DNA from: Anaeromyces robustus
Lineage: Eukaryota; Neocallimastigomycota; Neocallimastigomycetes; Neocallimastigales; Neocallimastigaceae
DNA length: 64,000 nucleotides
Direction: 5' to 3'
Assembly: GCA_002104895.1 (NCBI GenBank)
Contig: MCFG01000052.1
Span: 25,001 to 89,000 of the forward strand
Both the position numbers and the translations under genes were made by a program. The stretch's first letter is position 1. Every line of letters begins with the position of its first letter. Below the pieces are notes generated by a model. It was not told where the DNA came from, did no database searches, and worked only from the letters and a program-made list of their open reading frames with translations. Shown piece after piece: positions 26,808 to 37,300 of this stretch.

Positions 26808-28250
26808 TTTGTTTGTTTGTTTGTTTGTTTCCATTTCTCTTTATTATTTTTATATTATCTTATATTTTGATTTTAATTTTATTCATTATAACTAAATATT
26901 ATATTAGAAATATTATATACAACATATTAAATGCTTACATTATATATATTTAGTTATTTTATAAAAAATACTAAAATAAAATGGTTTTATTATTTGTGAA
27001 GAGAAAAAAAAAAAAAACGAAAAATCTTTTTATATATATAATATTTAGAAATAATTAATTTTTATTTTATTTCCATTTTTTTATAATTAAACCATTGTTT
27101 AATATATTTATATATTTATAAAATGTAAAACATTATTTATAATAGAATATATTGTATTATTATTTATTATTAATATTATTATTTTTTGATAATAAAATTT
27201 GTTTTGCTTTTCATTTATGTTCTTTTAATATATTATTAAAAACATTTATTTAATATATTTATATATATATTATATTATATATATTCATTATTTATATACA
27301 TTATTAATTTATTTATTTTTGATGAGCTTATTGTATGATCCTATAAAATTTCACAACTTTTTTTCGATATATAAAATAGGCAATTATAATTGATAATTTA
27401 ATTTTTAAAATGATTTCCTTTTATAGTCAATTTTTATATTTTAATATATTAATATAATAAATTTTATATTGTTAATATATTATAATATAATTCATCCATC
27501 ATATTTAATGTATTACAAAAAAATTTTTTTTAATATAGTTTTTTTAAAATTTATTTATTTACAATTAATTAAATAATTATTTATTTATTATAGTTATATT
27601 ACAATAATTATTTATTTTTATATTTCCATATTCATTTATATATTAATAAAAATTTCCTTAAACAATTAAAAAAAATAATAATATATTATAGTTTATATAT
27701 TAATAATTGTATTACATTTAATTAAAATTTAATGAAATTTTTTTTTAAATAGTATAAATAAATATCAAAATAAAATATAAAATGAATAAACATAAATAAG
27801 AAATAAATAAATAATAAAAAATAATTAAAAGTGTACAAATATTACAGTACTGGTATTAATGAAATTAATGAATACAGAGTATTTAAAGAACAATAAAAAT
27901 AAATATATAAGTAATATGGATATAATTTATCATTATGAAGACATAAATAATTTTTTTTTCGTTAAATATTTAAATAATGATAAAGAAATTTAATAATTAA
28001 AAATTAAGTAAAGCTATAGAAGATTATAAAGGTTATGAAAATTTTATATGAAAATTTTATAAAAATATTAACAAATACACTAAATTAAATATTTAATAAT
28101 TATTTTGGTATTTGTTAAATATTTTTAAATAATATTCATATTAATAATTAATAATAAAATATAATTTTTTATTATGTTTTATATATTATAAATACATTTT
28201 TTGTAAAATAATTATTTGATAATTTATTAATTACAAATAATTTCTTAAAT
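26552..28250. other. AT-rich region upstream of coronin
   Basis: No gene supported. It holds a TTTA run changing to TTTG (26742-26830), several TA runs and, from about 27840, slightly richer sequence that may be the worn outer part of the relic region that follows. Confidence 0.55.
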
Positions 28251-28255
28251 ATGAA

Positions 28256-28330
28256 ATTAACATTAATTATCATTTTGTTAAATTAATTTATCGAGTGCAT
28301 TAATTTAATAAAATGATAATTAATGTTAAT
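28256..28330. repeat. 32-bp inverted repeat (hairpin) bordering the relic region
   Basis: The left arm (28256-28287) contains ATTAACATTAATTATCATTT. The right arm (28299-28330) is its reverse complement with one mismatch. The loop is 11 bases (TTATCGAGTGC). A further ATTAATGTTAAT copy follows. It ends about 40 bases before the broken plus-strand coding region. Confidence 0.8.
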
Positions 28331-28372
28331 TAATGTTAATATAGTCATGGTCTATATAATCGAGAAAATCAT

Positions 28373-30105
28373 ATGGCTCATCAATTTGCAAAAATAAAAA
28401 ATAATAATAATGAATATGTTTTAAATAATGAATATATCTCTAATGAAAAAAGTTATTCTGAAAAATTAATAATCATTATTTGAAGATAGAGGAATAGATA
28501 TTTTTGAAGCATGAGGGATAAGCTTTTATGATAATAGTAACAAATTAATTGACATAGATGATTATGCAGTAGATGATGATCATGAAAATTCTGTACTTAA
28601 AAATACTAAGAGATATAATAGTTTACATATACTTAGTGATTATAAAAACGATTATACTAAGTATAATCGTTTTTATAATCGATTAACAATAGAATTAATT
28701 ATCAAGAAATTGAAGAGATAGTAAAAGAATTTATTGATGTTCAGCCGAATAATTATGAAAATATTGATATGACAAATCATCTTGAAAAATCCTTAAATTT
28801 TAGCAAAAACATTATGTTTAATGAAAATATATCCCATCCCAGGAGATCAGGGGATAATAAATTTGTCGGACTTAGTGCAGATGGAATCATCCTCATGAGC
28901 TTAAAAAATTTTTTCTTTAGTTTCTCATATTAAAGCTAAAATGGATAGATGAAGTGGATGTAATATTCAATGTAGAAAATATTTAAATGTTCTTATTAAA
29001 AAAGTTATTATTAAAAAATATTGATCCAAATTTATTAGCAAATGAAAAATAATGTTGATAATATATTTAATATTAACTATTCAAAATCTATTAGAAGATC
29101 AAATAATATAAAAGAATCCATAGATAATGTTTCTAATAATATATAAAACAATGACATATCAAATAATCTCGAAAAAAATAATATAACCAATGATATTAAT
29201 GAATTACATATTATTTATATATATCAAGATGGCGAACAAAGTGATAGTAGCGAATTAGTAACAAGAATTAATAATGATATTAATAGTCAAAAGAGGAAAT
29301 GAAAACAATAATGTAGAAATCATTACCATGAGAAAACAATTTAATAATGGATGAAAATATAGAAAATAGTATTGTAGATGTATTAAAATCAGATAATCTT
29401 AGAGAAGATATATTCAATGAATTTGAAAATATTAATAAAGATAATAACAATGAAGCATTTGTTAAAGAAACATATAGTAATATCAATGAAATTAAAGAAT
29501 TCATTCAAACAAGAGAAACAGAAATAAATAAATATGATTCATTAGAAAATAATAAACATAAAATTATAAAATTTCTTAAATTAGTTAAACACTTAAATTC
29601 ATTGATTAATAATATTAATATTAAAGATTATTCATATTATATCAATAAAAATATTGAAAAAAATTAAATAATGGATTAAAAAATAAAATTAAATCTGTTT
29701 CTGATAATGATTTTATTAGTACATTAAATGAAATAAATAACTCTTTTAAAAATATAAATTTTGAAGAATTTTCCAATAAAATGGCAAATACCATTTTAAT
29801 TATTGGTGATGAAAATGGAAGATTAGTTAAAGAAATGGATGAAAATGATAACTTAATTCCAGTTTCTGTAAAAGTATCAATCAATGGAGAAGATCACTTA
29901 TTAAATATTAAAGATGTTATTTCTAATTTAAAAAATTTAGAAAGTGAAGAAATTGACAATAAATTTTCTCAATATATTATATAGCTTCCGCAAAATATAC
30001 TGAGCAATTTAAAAATACTTATGATGAAAATAGTGATGACACTCACCAAAAAAATATTCAACTAATGTATATGCATTATAAATTTGTTTATTATTATCGT
30101 CATTA
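28373..30105 (+). pseudogene. Broken Asn-rich coding region (unrecognised)
   Basis: A long stretch with coding-like periodicity, high Asn/Glu/Lys and repeated interruptions. Readable segments run from ATG at 28373 (MAHQFAKIKNNN), through IDIDDYAVDDDHENSVL, QEIEEIVKEFIDVQPNNYEN, HPRRSGDNKFVGLSADGII, a 106-codon open piece (29347-29667; NEFENINKDNNNEAFVKETY), a 67-codon piece (29781-29984; MANTILIIGDENGRLVKEMD, LIPVSVKVSINGEDHLLNIK), to IASAKYTEQFKNTYDENS. Between the last two large pieces the frame is restored by one extra A in an A7 run near 29658. Other breaks are true stops, for example TGA near 28511 and TAA near 29146. I do not recognise the protein; long helices or coiled coils are likely. 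It meets a second broken coding region tail to tail. Confidence 0.55.
28638..28680. repeat. Near-perfect 43-bp palindrome within relic coding sequence
   Basis: Arms GATTATAAAAACGATTATAC+T (28638-28658) and the exact complement (28660-28680), separated by a single A. It keeps the surrounding frame open (LSDYKNDYTKYNRFYNR), so it is either a coincidence of the coding sequence or an inverted duplication within it. Confidence 0.85.
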
Positions 30106-30476
30106 GTCATTACTGCATGATTTATCAAGTCAACTCCTCTTGATTTATATTTGCTATTATATGAAACAATATTAAATGATTTTTTTTTAAAATAATCTCT
30201 ACATTTTTTTTGTACAACGAAAAGCCATAGCTTTATATAACGGTTCCTCTTTTTTTTTCTTTTTTTTCTTCTTCAGTGAATTCCAACATGATTTAATATC
30301 TTCAGTTAATTTATCAAAACTATTAGTATTTATATTATTAATTTCAGATACAAACGATCTAAAAGAATTTTTAACTTTTTATTAGTACTCACAGTAATAT
30401 ATACATTTTCAGAACCTAAATTAAAACTTTGCTGATAATTATCTTCATTAATATTATATAGATTAAGATAAAGCAT
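30036..30476 (-). pseudogene. Second broken coding region, convergent with the first
   Basis: On the minus strand, from ATG at 30476: MLYLNLYNINEDNYQQSFNL, then VYITVST, then in a shifted frame SFRSFVSEINNINTNSFDK, CWNSLKKKKKKKK, EEPLYKAMAFRC, then after another shift at an A8 run DYFKKKSFNIVSYNSKYKSR and QIYNAYTLVEYFF, ending near a GTGAGT that could be a splice donor. Every frame change sits at a homopolymer A run. I do not recognise the family. The composition resembles the convergent plus-strand relic, so both may belong to one dead element. Confidence 0.5.
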
Positions 30477-30577
30477 TATTTTCTTTTATTGTTTCTAAAA
30501 TAAGTCACCTGATCAATACAACTTAATAATAAACACGTGATTAAAATTTTATTTTTTTAATTGTTTTTTTAGGGAGA

Positions 30578-31569
30578 GTTGCATTTCGCAATGGGGCGCA
30601 TAATTGTATAAATAATTAAATAAATAAAAATATAATATAAAGAATTATTTATTTAATAATATTTTTTTAGTTAATAATATTTTTATTTAATGATTTAATA
30701 ATATTAAATATTTTTTTAATATTGAATTTTTTTTAGTATTTTAATAATATTTTATTTATTTTTTTTATTTAATGATATTGAATATTTCTTCATTATTTTT
30801 TTTTTATTTAATGATATTGAATATTTCTTCAATATTTTTTTTTATTTAATAATTTAATAATATTGAATATTTCTTCATTATTTTTTATTTAATTAATATT
30901 GAATATTTTTTGAATATTTTTTTTATTTAATAATTTAATAATATTGAATTATATTTTTTATTTAATATTTTAATAATATTGAATTTTTTTTTTAATATTT
31001 CAAATCAAAATAATTTTATAAAAATATTTAATTTTATAATGAATTTTTATTTTTATATTTTTTTTTTGTAAATAAGTAATTAATAAAAAAATATTTATTT
31101 ATTTATTTGTTTCTTTTCTTTATTCTAAAATTTATATTATTTTTTTTATTTATTATTTGTTATCGTCTTTTTAATAAAAATACATATATAATACTGTTAT
31201 ATTATTTATTATCTTTTATTTTATTTATTATTATTCATTTATCAAAAAAATTATATAAATATATTTAATTTTATAATAAGTTTTTTTTTTTTTTAATTTT
31301 TTTACTTTATTTTTTTTTTGTAAGTAATTAATAAGAAAAGAAATATTTATTTATTTATTTGTTTATTTTCTATTCATTTATTTATATATATATTTTTTAT
31401 TTATTTATTTAATTTTTTTAAATTCTATTTTATTTTATTTCATAACGTGGCTTTCATAATTTGTGTTAAAAAATTTTTCATTTTTTTATTTGTTTTTTAT
31501 GCGCCTCATTGCAAAAATTTAATATGCGCCCCATATCATATTGCGAAATGCAACATTGCGAAATGCAAC
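30578..31569. mobile_element. ~1-kb AT-rich element with GC-containing terminal inverted repeats
   Basis: The left terminus at 30578-30602 begins GTTGCATTTCGCAATGGGGC. The inverted version is at 31523-31554 (TATGCGCCCC, a 7-base insertion, then ATTGCGAAATGCAAC). A degenerate extra copy lies inside it (31498-31520, TATGCGCCTCATTGC), and an extra terminal ATTGCGAAATGCAAC at 31555-31569. The interior is A/T only, with about eight imperfect copies of a TTTAATGATATTGAATATTT unit (30690-30990) and two copies of a block with AAATATTTATTTATTTATTT (about 31088 and 31341). There is no transposase. The termini are the only G/C-rich points for over a kilobase. It reads as a non-autonomous TIR transposon or a terminal repeat of something larger. 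Confidence 0.7.
30690..30990. repeat. Imperfect tandem array of a 40-60-bp AT unit
   Basis: Repeated blocks of TTTAATAATATTGAATATTT with variable T runs between them, around eight copies, inside the 30578-31569 element. It resembles subterminal repeats of DNA transposons. Confidence 0.7.
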
Positions 31570-31731
31570 ACATTCGTTTTTTTAATTATTTATAAAAATA
31601 ATAAAAATATATATACTATATTTAAAATAATTTTATTTAATAGTAAAAAAAGATTTAATTATTAATTTTTATATATTTATTTATAATAGATATAGTTTAT
31701 TTTATTAATGTTATTAGAATAATAAAATAGT

Positions 31732-33461
31732 ATGGAGGAAAATATTGTAAATGTATATTTATCAATTTCATTCTTCGCCATTCTTGGTGTACTTATAAGA
31801 ATTGAATTAAATAAGCTTGAAAGTGAATTATATATTTATTTGCCATTAATTCTTACAAATTCAATTGGGTATTTTCAATTCATTTATATATTTTAATATA
31901 TTATAATTCTTATAATTAATTTTTTTTTTTTTAATATTTTCATATATACTTTTGTATTTTAAAATGTTCATTAATATAAATATTAGTTGTATATTACTCG
32001 GATTTATTAACAACTTCAAATTAGTGCTTACTAATTGGTAATTAATATTTATTATTTCTTATATTAAAAAAATTTTTTTTTCATACATTTATTGAATTAT
32101 TATTTTATAAAAATAATATAAAAGGCAATATGCATTTTATATTGGTTTATCTACTGGTTTATGCGGTAATTATTATTAAATATCAATAATAAATAAATGG
32201 ATATTTTCTAAATAATTGGATATTTTCATATATAAATATATATATATATATTTATCTTTCTTATTTTTTATTTTTTTTTTATTTTTATTATATTATAATA
32301 TTTTTACGAAAAATAAAATAAGGTTCTATAACAACATTTAGTTCTTGGAATTTAGCTATTTTCCAAGATTTTTTTAATTTACCAAGTATGGGAAAATATT
32401 CTTATGTTAATGTAATATTAAAATATAATTAATATATAATATATAATATATAATATATTATTTATATAATTTAAAAATTTCAAATAATTTTTCTTATTTT
32501 TATTTTATTCTTTAACATTCATTATATTCATTTTTTATTATGTATAATAGATTGTTACTGGTATTGTTGAAACAGTTGTAAGTTTGACTGCATATACTTC
32601 TTTAATAAAATTTGGTAGTCATTTAGGAAAATTAATACCGTTTTCAAGTGATATAGAAACTACTACTACAGTTATCAGACGTGAGAAGCCCGAATTAAAT
32701 ACAAAATTTATTATTTACGCTTGTTTAACTTTAGCTGCTATTGTTGCTGCTATTGTATTAGCAATTGTTGATGACAACAATAGTAAGATTTGGATAAGTT
32801 GTATTTTAGCACCATTTGGTAATTTTTTATTTTTATTATTATTATATACATTATTTTTATAATTTTATATATATTTATTTATTAATATTTTTCATTATTT
32901 TATTATAATTTTGTTTGAATATTTTATCTTTTTTTTTGTTCTTTATATATATAAAGGGGCTTGCTTAAGATATATATTATCATTTAGAAATTCTATGTAC
33001 CCGAATTTTCCTCTTGGTACTTTCTTAGCAAATATTATTGGTACTTTATGTCTTGGTATATTCTTTATCTTTAGATTTGCTTTTGACAAAAAGGAATTTT
33101 TATGTCATTTCTTAATTGCTGTAGCTGATGGTTTTTGTGGTAAAATTCTTAAATTTTCTATTTATTTATCTATCTAATTAATATTAATAAAGAAAATATT
33201 TTCTTTCCATTTCATAAATTGTTTTTATGTTACTAATTATTGTATATATATAATGTATTTATCTTTTTAAATCATTAATATACATCAAAAGGTTGTCTTA
33301 CTACAATTTCAACATTTATTAACGAAATAGTTTCATTAAATACAAAATATCTATATTTTTATTGTATTGTTTCTATTGCAACTGCTCAAATTGTTCTTTT
33401 AATAACTTTCGGTTTCTATGGTTGGACTTCTGGATTAAAGAATGGAATGATGAATTGTTAA
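31732..33461 (+). CDS. FEX: Fluoride exporter, fungal two-domain FEX (CrcB/Fluc family)
   Basis: Seven exons (31732-31868, 31987-32037, 32125-32165, 32323-32411, 32551-32818, 32957-33139, 33292-33461) encode 312 residues; all phases close. FEX proteins are plasma-membrane fluoride channels made of two fused, inverted CrcB halves. Half one: FFAILGVLIRIEL, the SIG-type helix, then STGLCGSITTFSSWN, the Fluc signature before a helix break, then TGIVETVVSLTAY. Between the halves is a helix linking the two. Half two: GACLRYILSFRN, FPLGTFLANIIGTLCLGIFF, DGFCGCLTTISTFINE and a final hydrophobic helix. The GCLTTISTF motif holds the Thr/Phe pore residues typical of the active half. All introns are 87-146 bases. 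The gene faces the dynein gene tail to tail. Family assignment is firm. Confidence 0.93.
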
Positions 33462-33796
33462 ATAAATAATATAAATAATTAAATATTGTTAAAATAATAA
33501 TAATTAGGATATTATAAAATGATATAAAATATTATAAGAAAATTTTTCTTATATAATATCTTTATTATAATATCAATTTAGAAAATAAAAGAATAGAAAA
33601 ATATAAATAATAAAAAAAAAAAAATTAAATTATCATTAATTAGAATATTTATTAGAATGTAATATAATTTTAGAATTAATTTTTTTTTTACTAGTTTTTA
33701 ATGAAAAGAAATTATTATAATAAATTAACTATATTTATTAAATAAAAAAAAAGAAAAAATATAATTTTAAAAAATTATAAAACAATAAAAATAAAA

Positions 33797-33828
<32 letters not shown>

Positions 33829-34307
33829 CAAAACAAAACAAAACAAAACAAAACAAAATAAAATATAAACATACACAATATGTATTTTATTATATAAAAG
33901 ATTATATAAAAGATAAAGTATATAATTTCTATATACTATTTTAATTATGATTTATTTATTTATTTATTATATTTATTTTATTTATTATATGTTTTTTTTT
34001 TTTTTTTTCCTTTTCTTGTTATTATTTTATTTATATATAAATATTTTTTGAATTTTTTTAAATTTTATTTTATATTATTTTATTTTTTTATATATATATA
34101 TTTTTTTTTTTTTAATTTTTTTTAATTATGTGCATTATTATAAAAAATGTTACTTTATAATTATAATAAGAATTAGTATTAATAAAATTATTTTATATAT
34201 ATTATTATATTTTAAAGAGAATAGTTTATTCAAAAAAAAATGAAATAAAAAAATTTTTTTTTTTTTAATTTTATGAATAATTATTTTATTACTATCATTC
34301 ATTGAAA
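33462..34307. other. Convergent intergenic region, FEX to dynein
   Basis: A/T-rich with an AAAAC pentamer array (33799-33858) and homopolymers. It presumably carries both polyadenylation regions. No coding sequence is seen. Confidence 0.6.
33799..33858. repeat. (AAAAC)n pentanucleotide array
   Basis: About 11 AAAAC units ending in AAAAT. It is the only C-containing microsatellite of this size in the window. Confidence 0.92.
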
Positions 34308-37300
34308 TTAAATAGCTAATCTATTATTGGAAGAAATAATGGCTACACTATGTTGAATAATGGCTTGTTTTTGTTCTTCAGTAGTATCGAATTTAGCTCT
34401 AAATAATAAATCAGTACGATCTTCATTAAGATAGACTGGTAAAGTAATATAAGTAGTATGAAGATCTTCACCTTTCTTAATCCATTTCAATTGAATATTT
34501 GGAATTTCTGAAACAGTCTTAGAAGAAATTTGTAATTTACCATTTTCAAAGGAACCACCTTCAAGCGTTAAATTAATTAAATTGAAGGCATCATTATCAT
34601 TAGTATCCACACTTAATTCAAGTTCTAACTCTTCTAATGACCATTGATGTTTATGAGCTGAGGCTTGACGAGTAGCTGTAATATAAGCTTCTGGAATAAA
34701 TAATCCACCAATCCATACTGGCATATTATCGAATTCAGTTTTTTGAGAAATTTCTTCTAAGTGTTGAATTCTACGAGCAAAGTCATTAATCCATTGGTTA
34801 ATAGACATATCTTTACAAACCTTATATTGTCTCCATTCAACTGGTATGAGTCCCTTATTTAAGGTATTCATTAACTCTCTAAGATAGTTAGTTTGTTGTA
34901 TTTTACCTTCACAAATTAACTTAATGTTCTTAAGATCTTGTTGAAGTTTAACTAATAATTTTTGTGCAATATTATTTTCACGGTTAAAGAAACGGAAGAG
35001 TGGATCTTGAATACTGCTTTCATTTTGAATCATTATACTTAATTTTTCTGGAATAACGGATAACCAATTATTAACAAGGTTATATAAAGTCTTCATCCAA
35101 GATGGTTGTAAATTCTTTTCATTTTCATTTTCAATTTCATCTTGAGTGTAAACAGCTTCATCATCATCGCTAATACTCTTCATTTGACGTACCTTAGAAA
35201 GCATAGTATTACCCTTAATAGCTAATAATAATTTTTCAGCATGACTTGGTAAACCTAACCATGTTGGTTGTTGTTCCGGTAATTTATTAACCCATTCCAT
35301 AAACTGTTCTACTTTTGTACCTTCTGGAATAGTTAATGCTGTACCATCTTCAAACTTAACTAATGGGAAGTCAAGTTCATAACTCTTTGGAGTGAAAAGA
35401 TAATTAACAAAGGAGTCAAGAAGATATTGATCAAATTCATTATCAATCTTACCACCATAAACGGTTTCCTTAATAAGAGTTCTAATGGCGTCCCAAGGAA
35501 TTATATTTGGTGCAATGTTGGAACGACCTTGAGAAGCTTCATTAATCCAAAAATCAATGGTATCTAAAGCAGATTCTTGATCAGAATCATTAAACTCATA
35601 AGTTTTGGTCCAACCCAATGGAGCATATCTAAGACGCTCTTGAACAACAGCATGTAACCATGCCAATAAGAAGTGTAAACGAGATCGTTCCGCTGGTCCT
35701 TCAAAGTTATGGTTAGTAGCAATACTGCGAAGAGTTTCTTGAAGGTTAGCTTTAATACCTGGTGGTGGTTCAAACATAAGAACTCTTGACATTCTAAGAA
35801 GATTAATTGGAACCTTTGGATTAGTTTCCATAGTTAAGAAGAGTCTGAAGGCTGGATTTGGTTTAATACTGTGCATACGTTTTTCTAATTGACTTAACCA
35901 TTGTGGAGCAAGGTGAACATTCTTAAGAAGTACCCAAGTACCTCTCTTTGAGGCATTAGTAATTGCTTGTTCAGCTAAACTGAAACCTTCAGCTGAACCC
36001 ATAGCTAATGAAACTAATTTAGCAGAAGAGGATTGTGCAAATTTTTCAATTCTGTTACTAACGTCATAACCTGGAACAGAACAGAAAGCAATTGGAGTGT
36101 TACAATTGGTTTCATTAAAGACAATAGATTTAAGGTTAATTTCAGAGTAGAGATTGAAGTTTTCACCAAAAGCAATATTAATAAATTGATTTGTGGCAGC
36201 AATTAATCTATCTGGTCTGAAACATTTGATTACTAAAAGTTTTCTAAATTGGCTTTGAATACTCAAGGTTTCACCTTTATCCCAAAAGACTGGAATATGA
36301 TTTTCAGCATAACCATCATTCATAAATCTTTCCCATTCTTCTTTATTATTAATGATGTGATCATTAATATCGGCAAAGAATGACAATTCAAAGTAAGTAC
36401 ATAAACGAGTAGCTACTTCCTTACCAACAATGTTTGCAACATCAGAAGAATAATGTTCAAGTGATGGATTATTACCTCCACCAGAAATTAAAAATTCGAA
36501 TTCTTCATCATTTAATTGATCTGAACTACCACGAAGCTTGATTTGTACAAGTAAGATGGCAAGAGTAATATGATCTTCATGTAAAAGAGCATGAGAAGTT
36601 CTTTCATATGAAACATCAAAGAGATCACTGTAAAGAATATTAAGTCTTTCAAATGAATCGGTCTTATCCTTTAAGTGTGGGTTGTTATGAAGAACATATT
36701 CAAAGATTTCAAAGAAGAAATCAAGCGAGAATTGATAGAAATGATGTAATTGATTTAATTGTTCCATGGAGAAATAGATAGCACTACAACTTTGAGCTAA
36801 TGGAGCATACATATTGGTGACAGATTCGACTTCCATCATAACAGTATCAGTTTCTTCTACCTTTCTAGTAATTTCAGCAGCTTCTTGTTTTAAAGTTTCA
36901 AGAGTGGTAATAACGTTATCATCATCCAAAATGTTACCTTTTGATTCATTCAAAGCCTTCAATAAAGATTTTTCTAAATGACGAAGCTTAAGTTGGAATT
37001 CACCTTGTAATTTCAATAAATCATTACGCTTTTTATCAATTTCTGGCTTTTCAGCTTTTAAGACTTGATGAAGACATTGACTTTGAAGACTAGCACGAGT
37101 AATAGTAAAGTTAACAAAGGTAACACGACTGCAAATATCTGGTGAGAAATTAACAGATGGATCACGTGTGGATAAAAATAAAGTGAAGGATGGTGAGAAA
37201 TCAATATCTTGTCCACCTAATCTAATTAATACACGACCTCCAGCACGTCTTAATTCCTTATTTAATACAGCATTAAGAATAGGATCTAAATGTTCAACAT

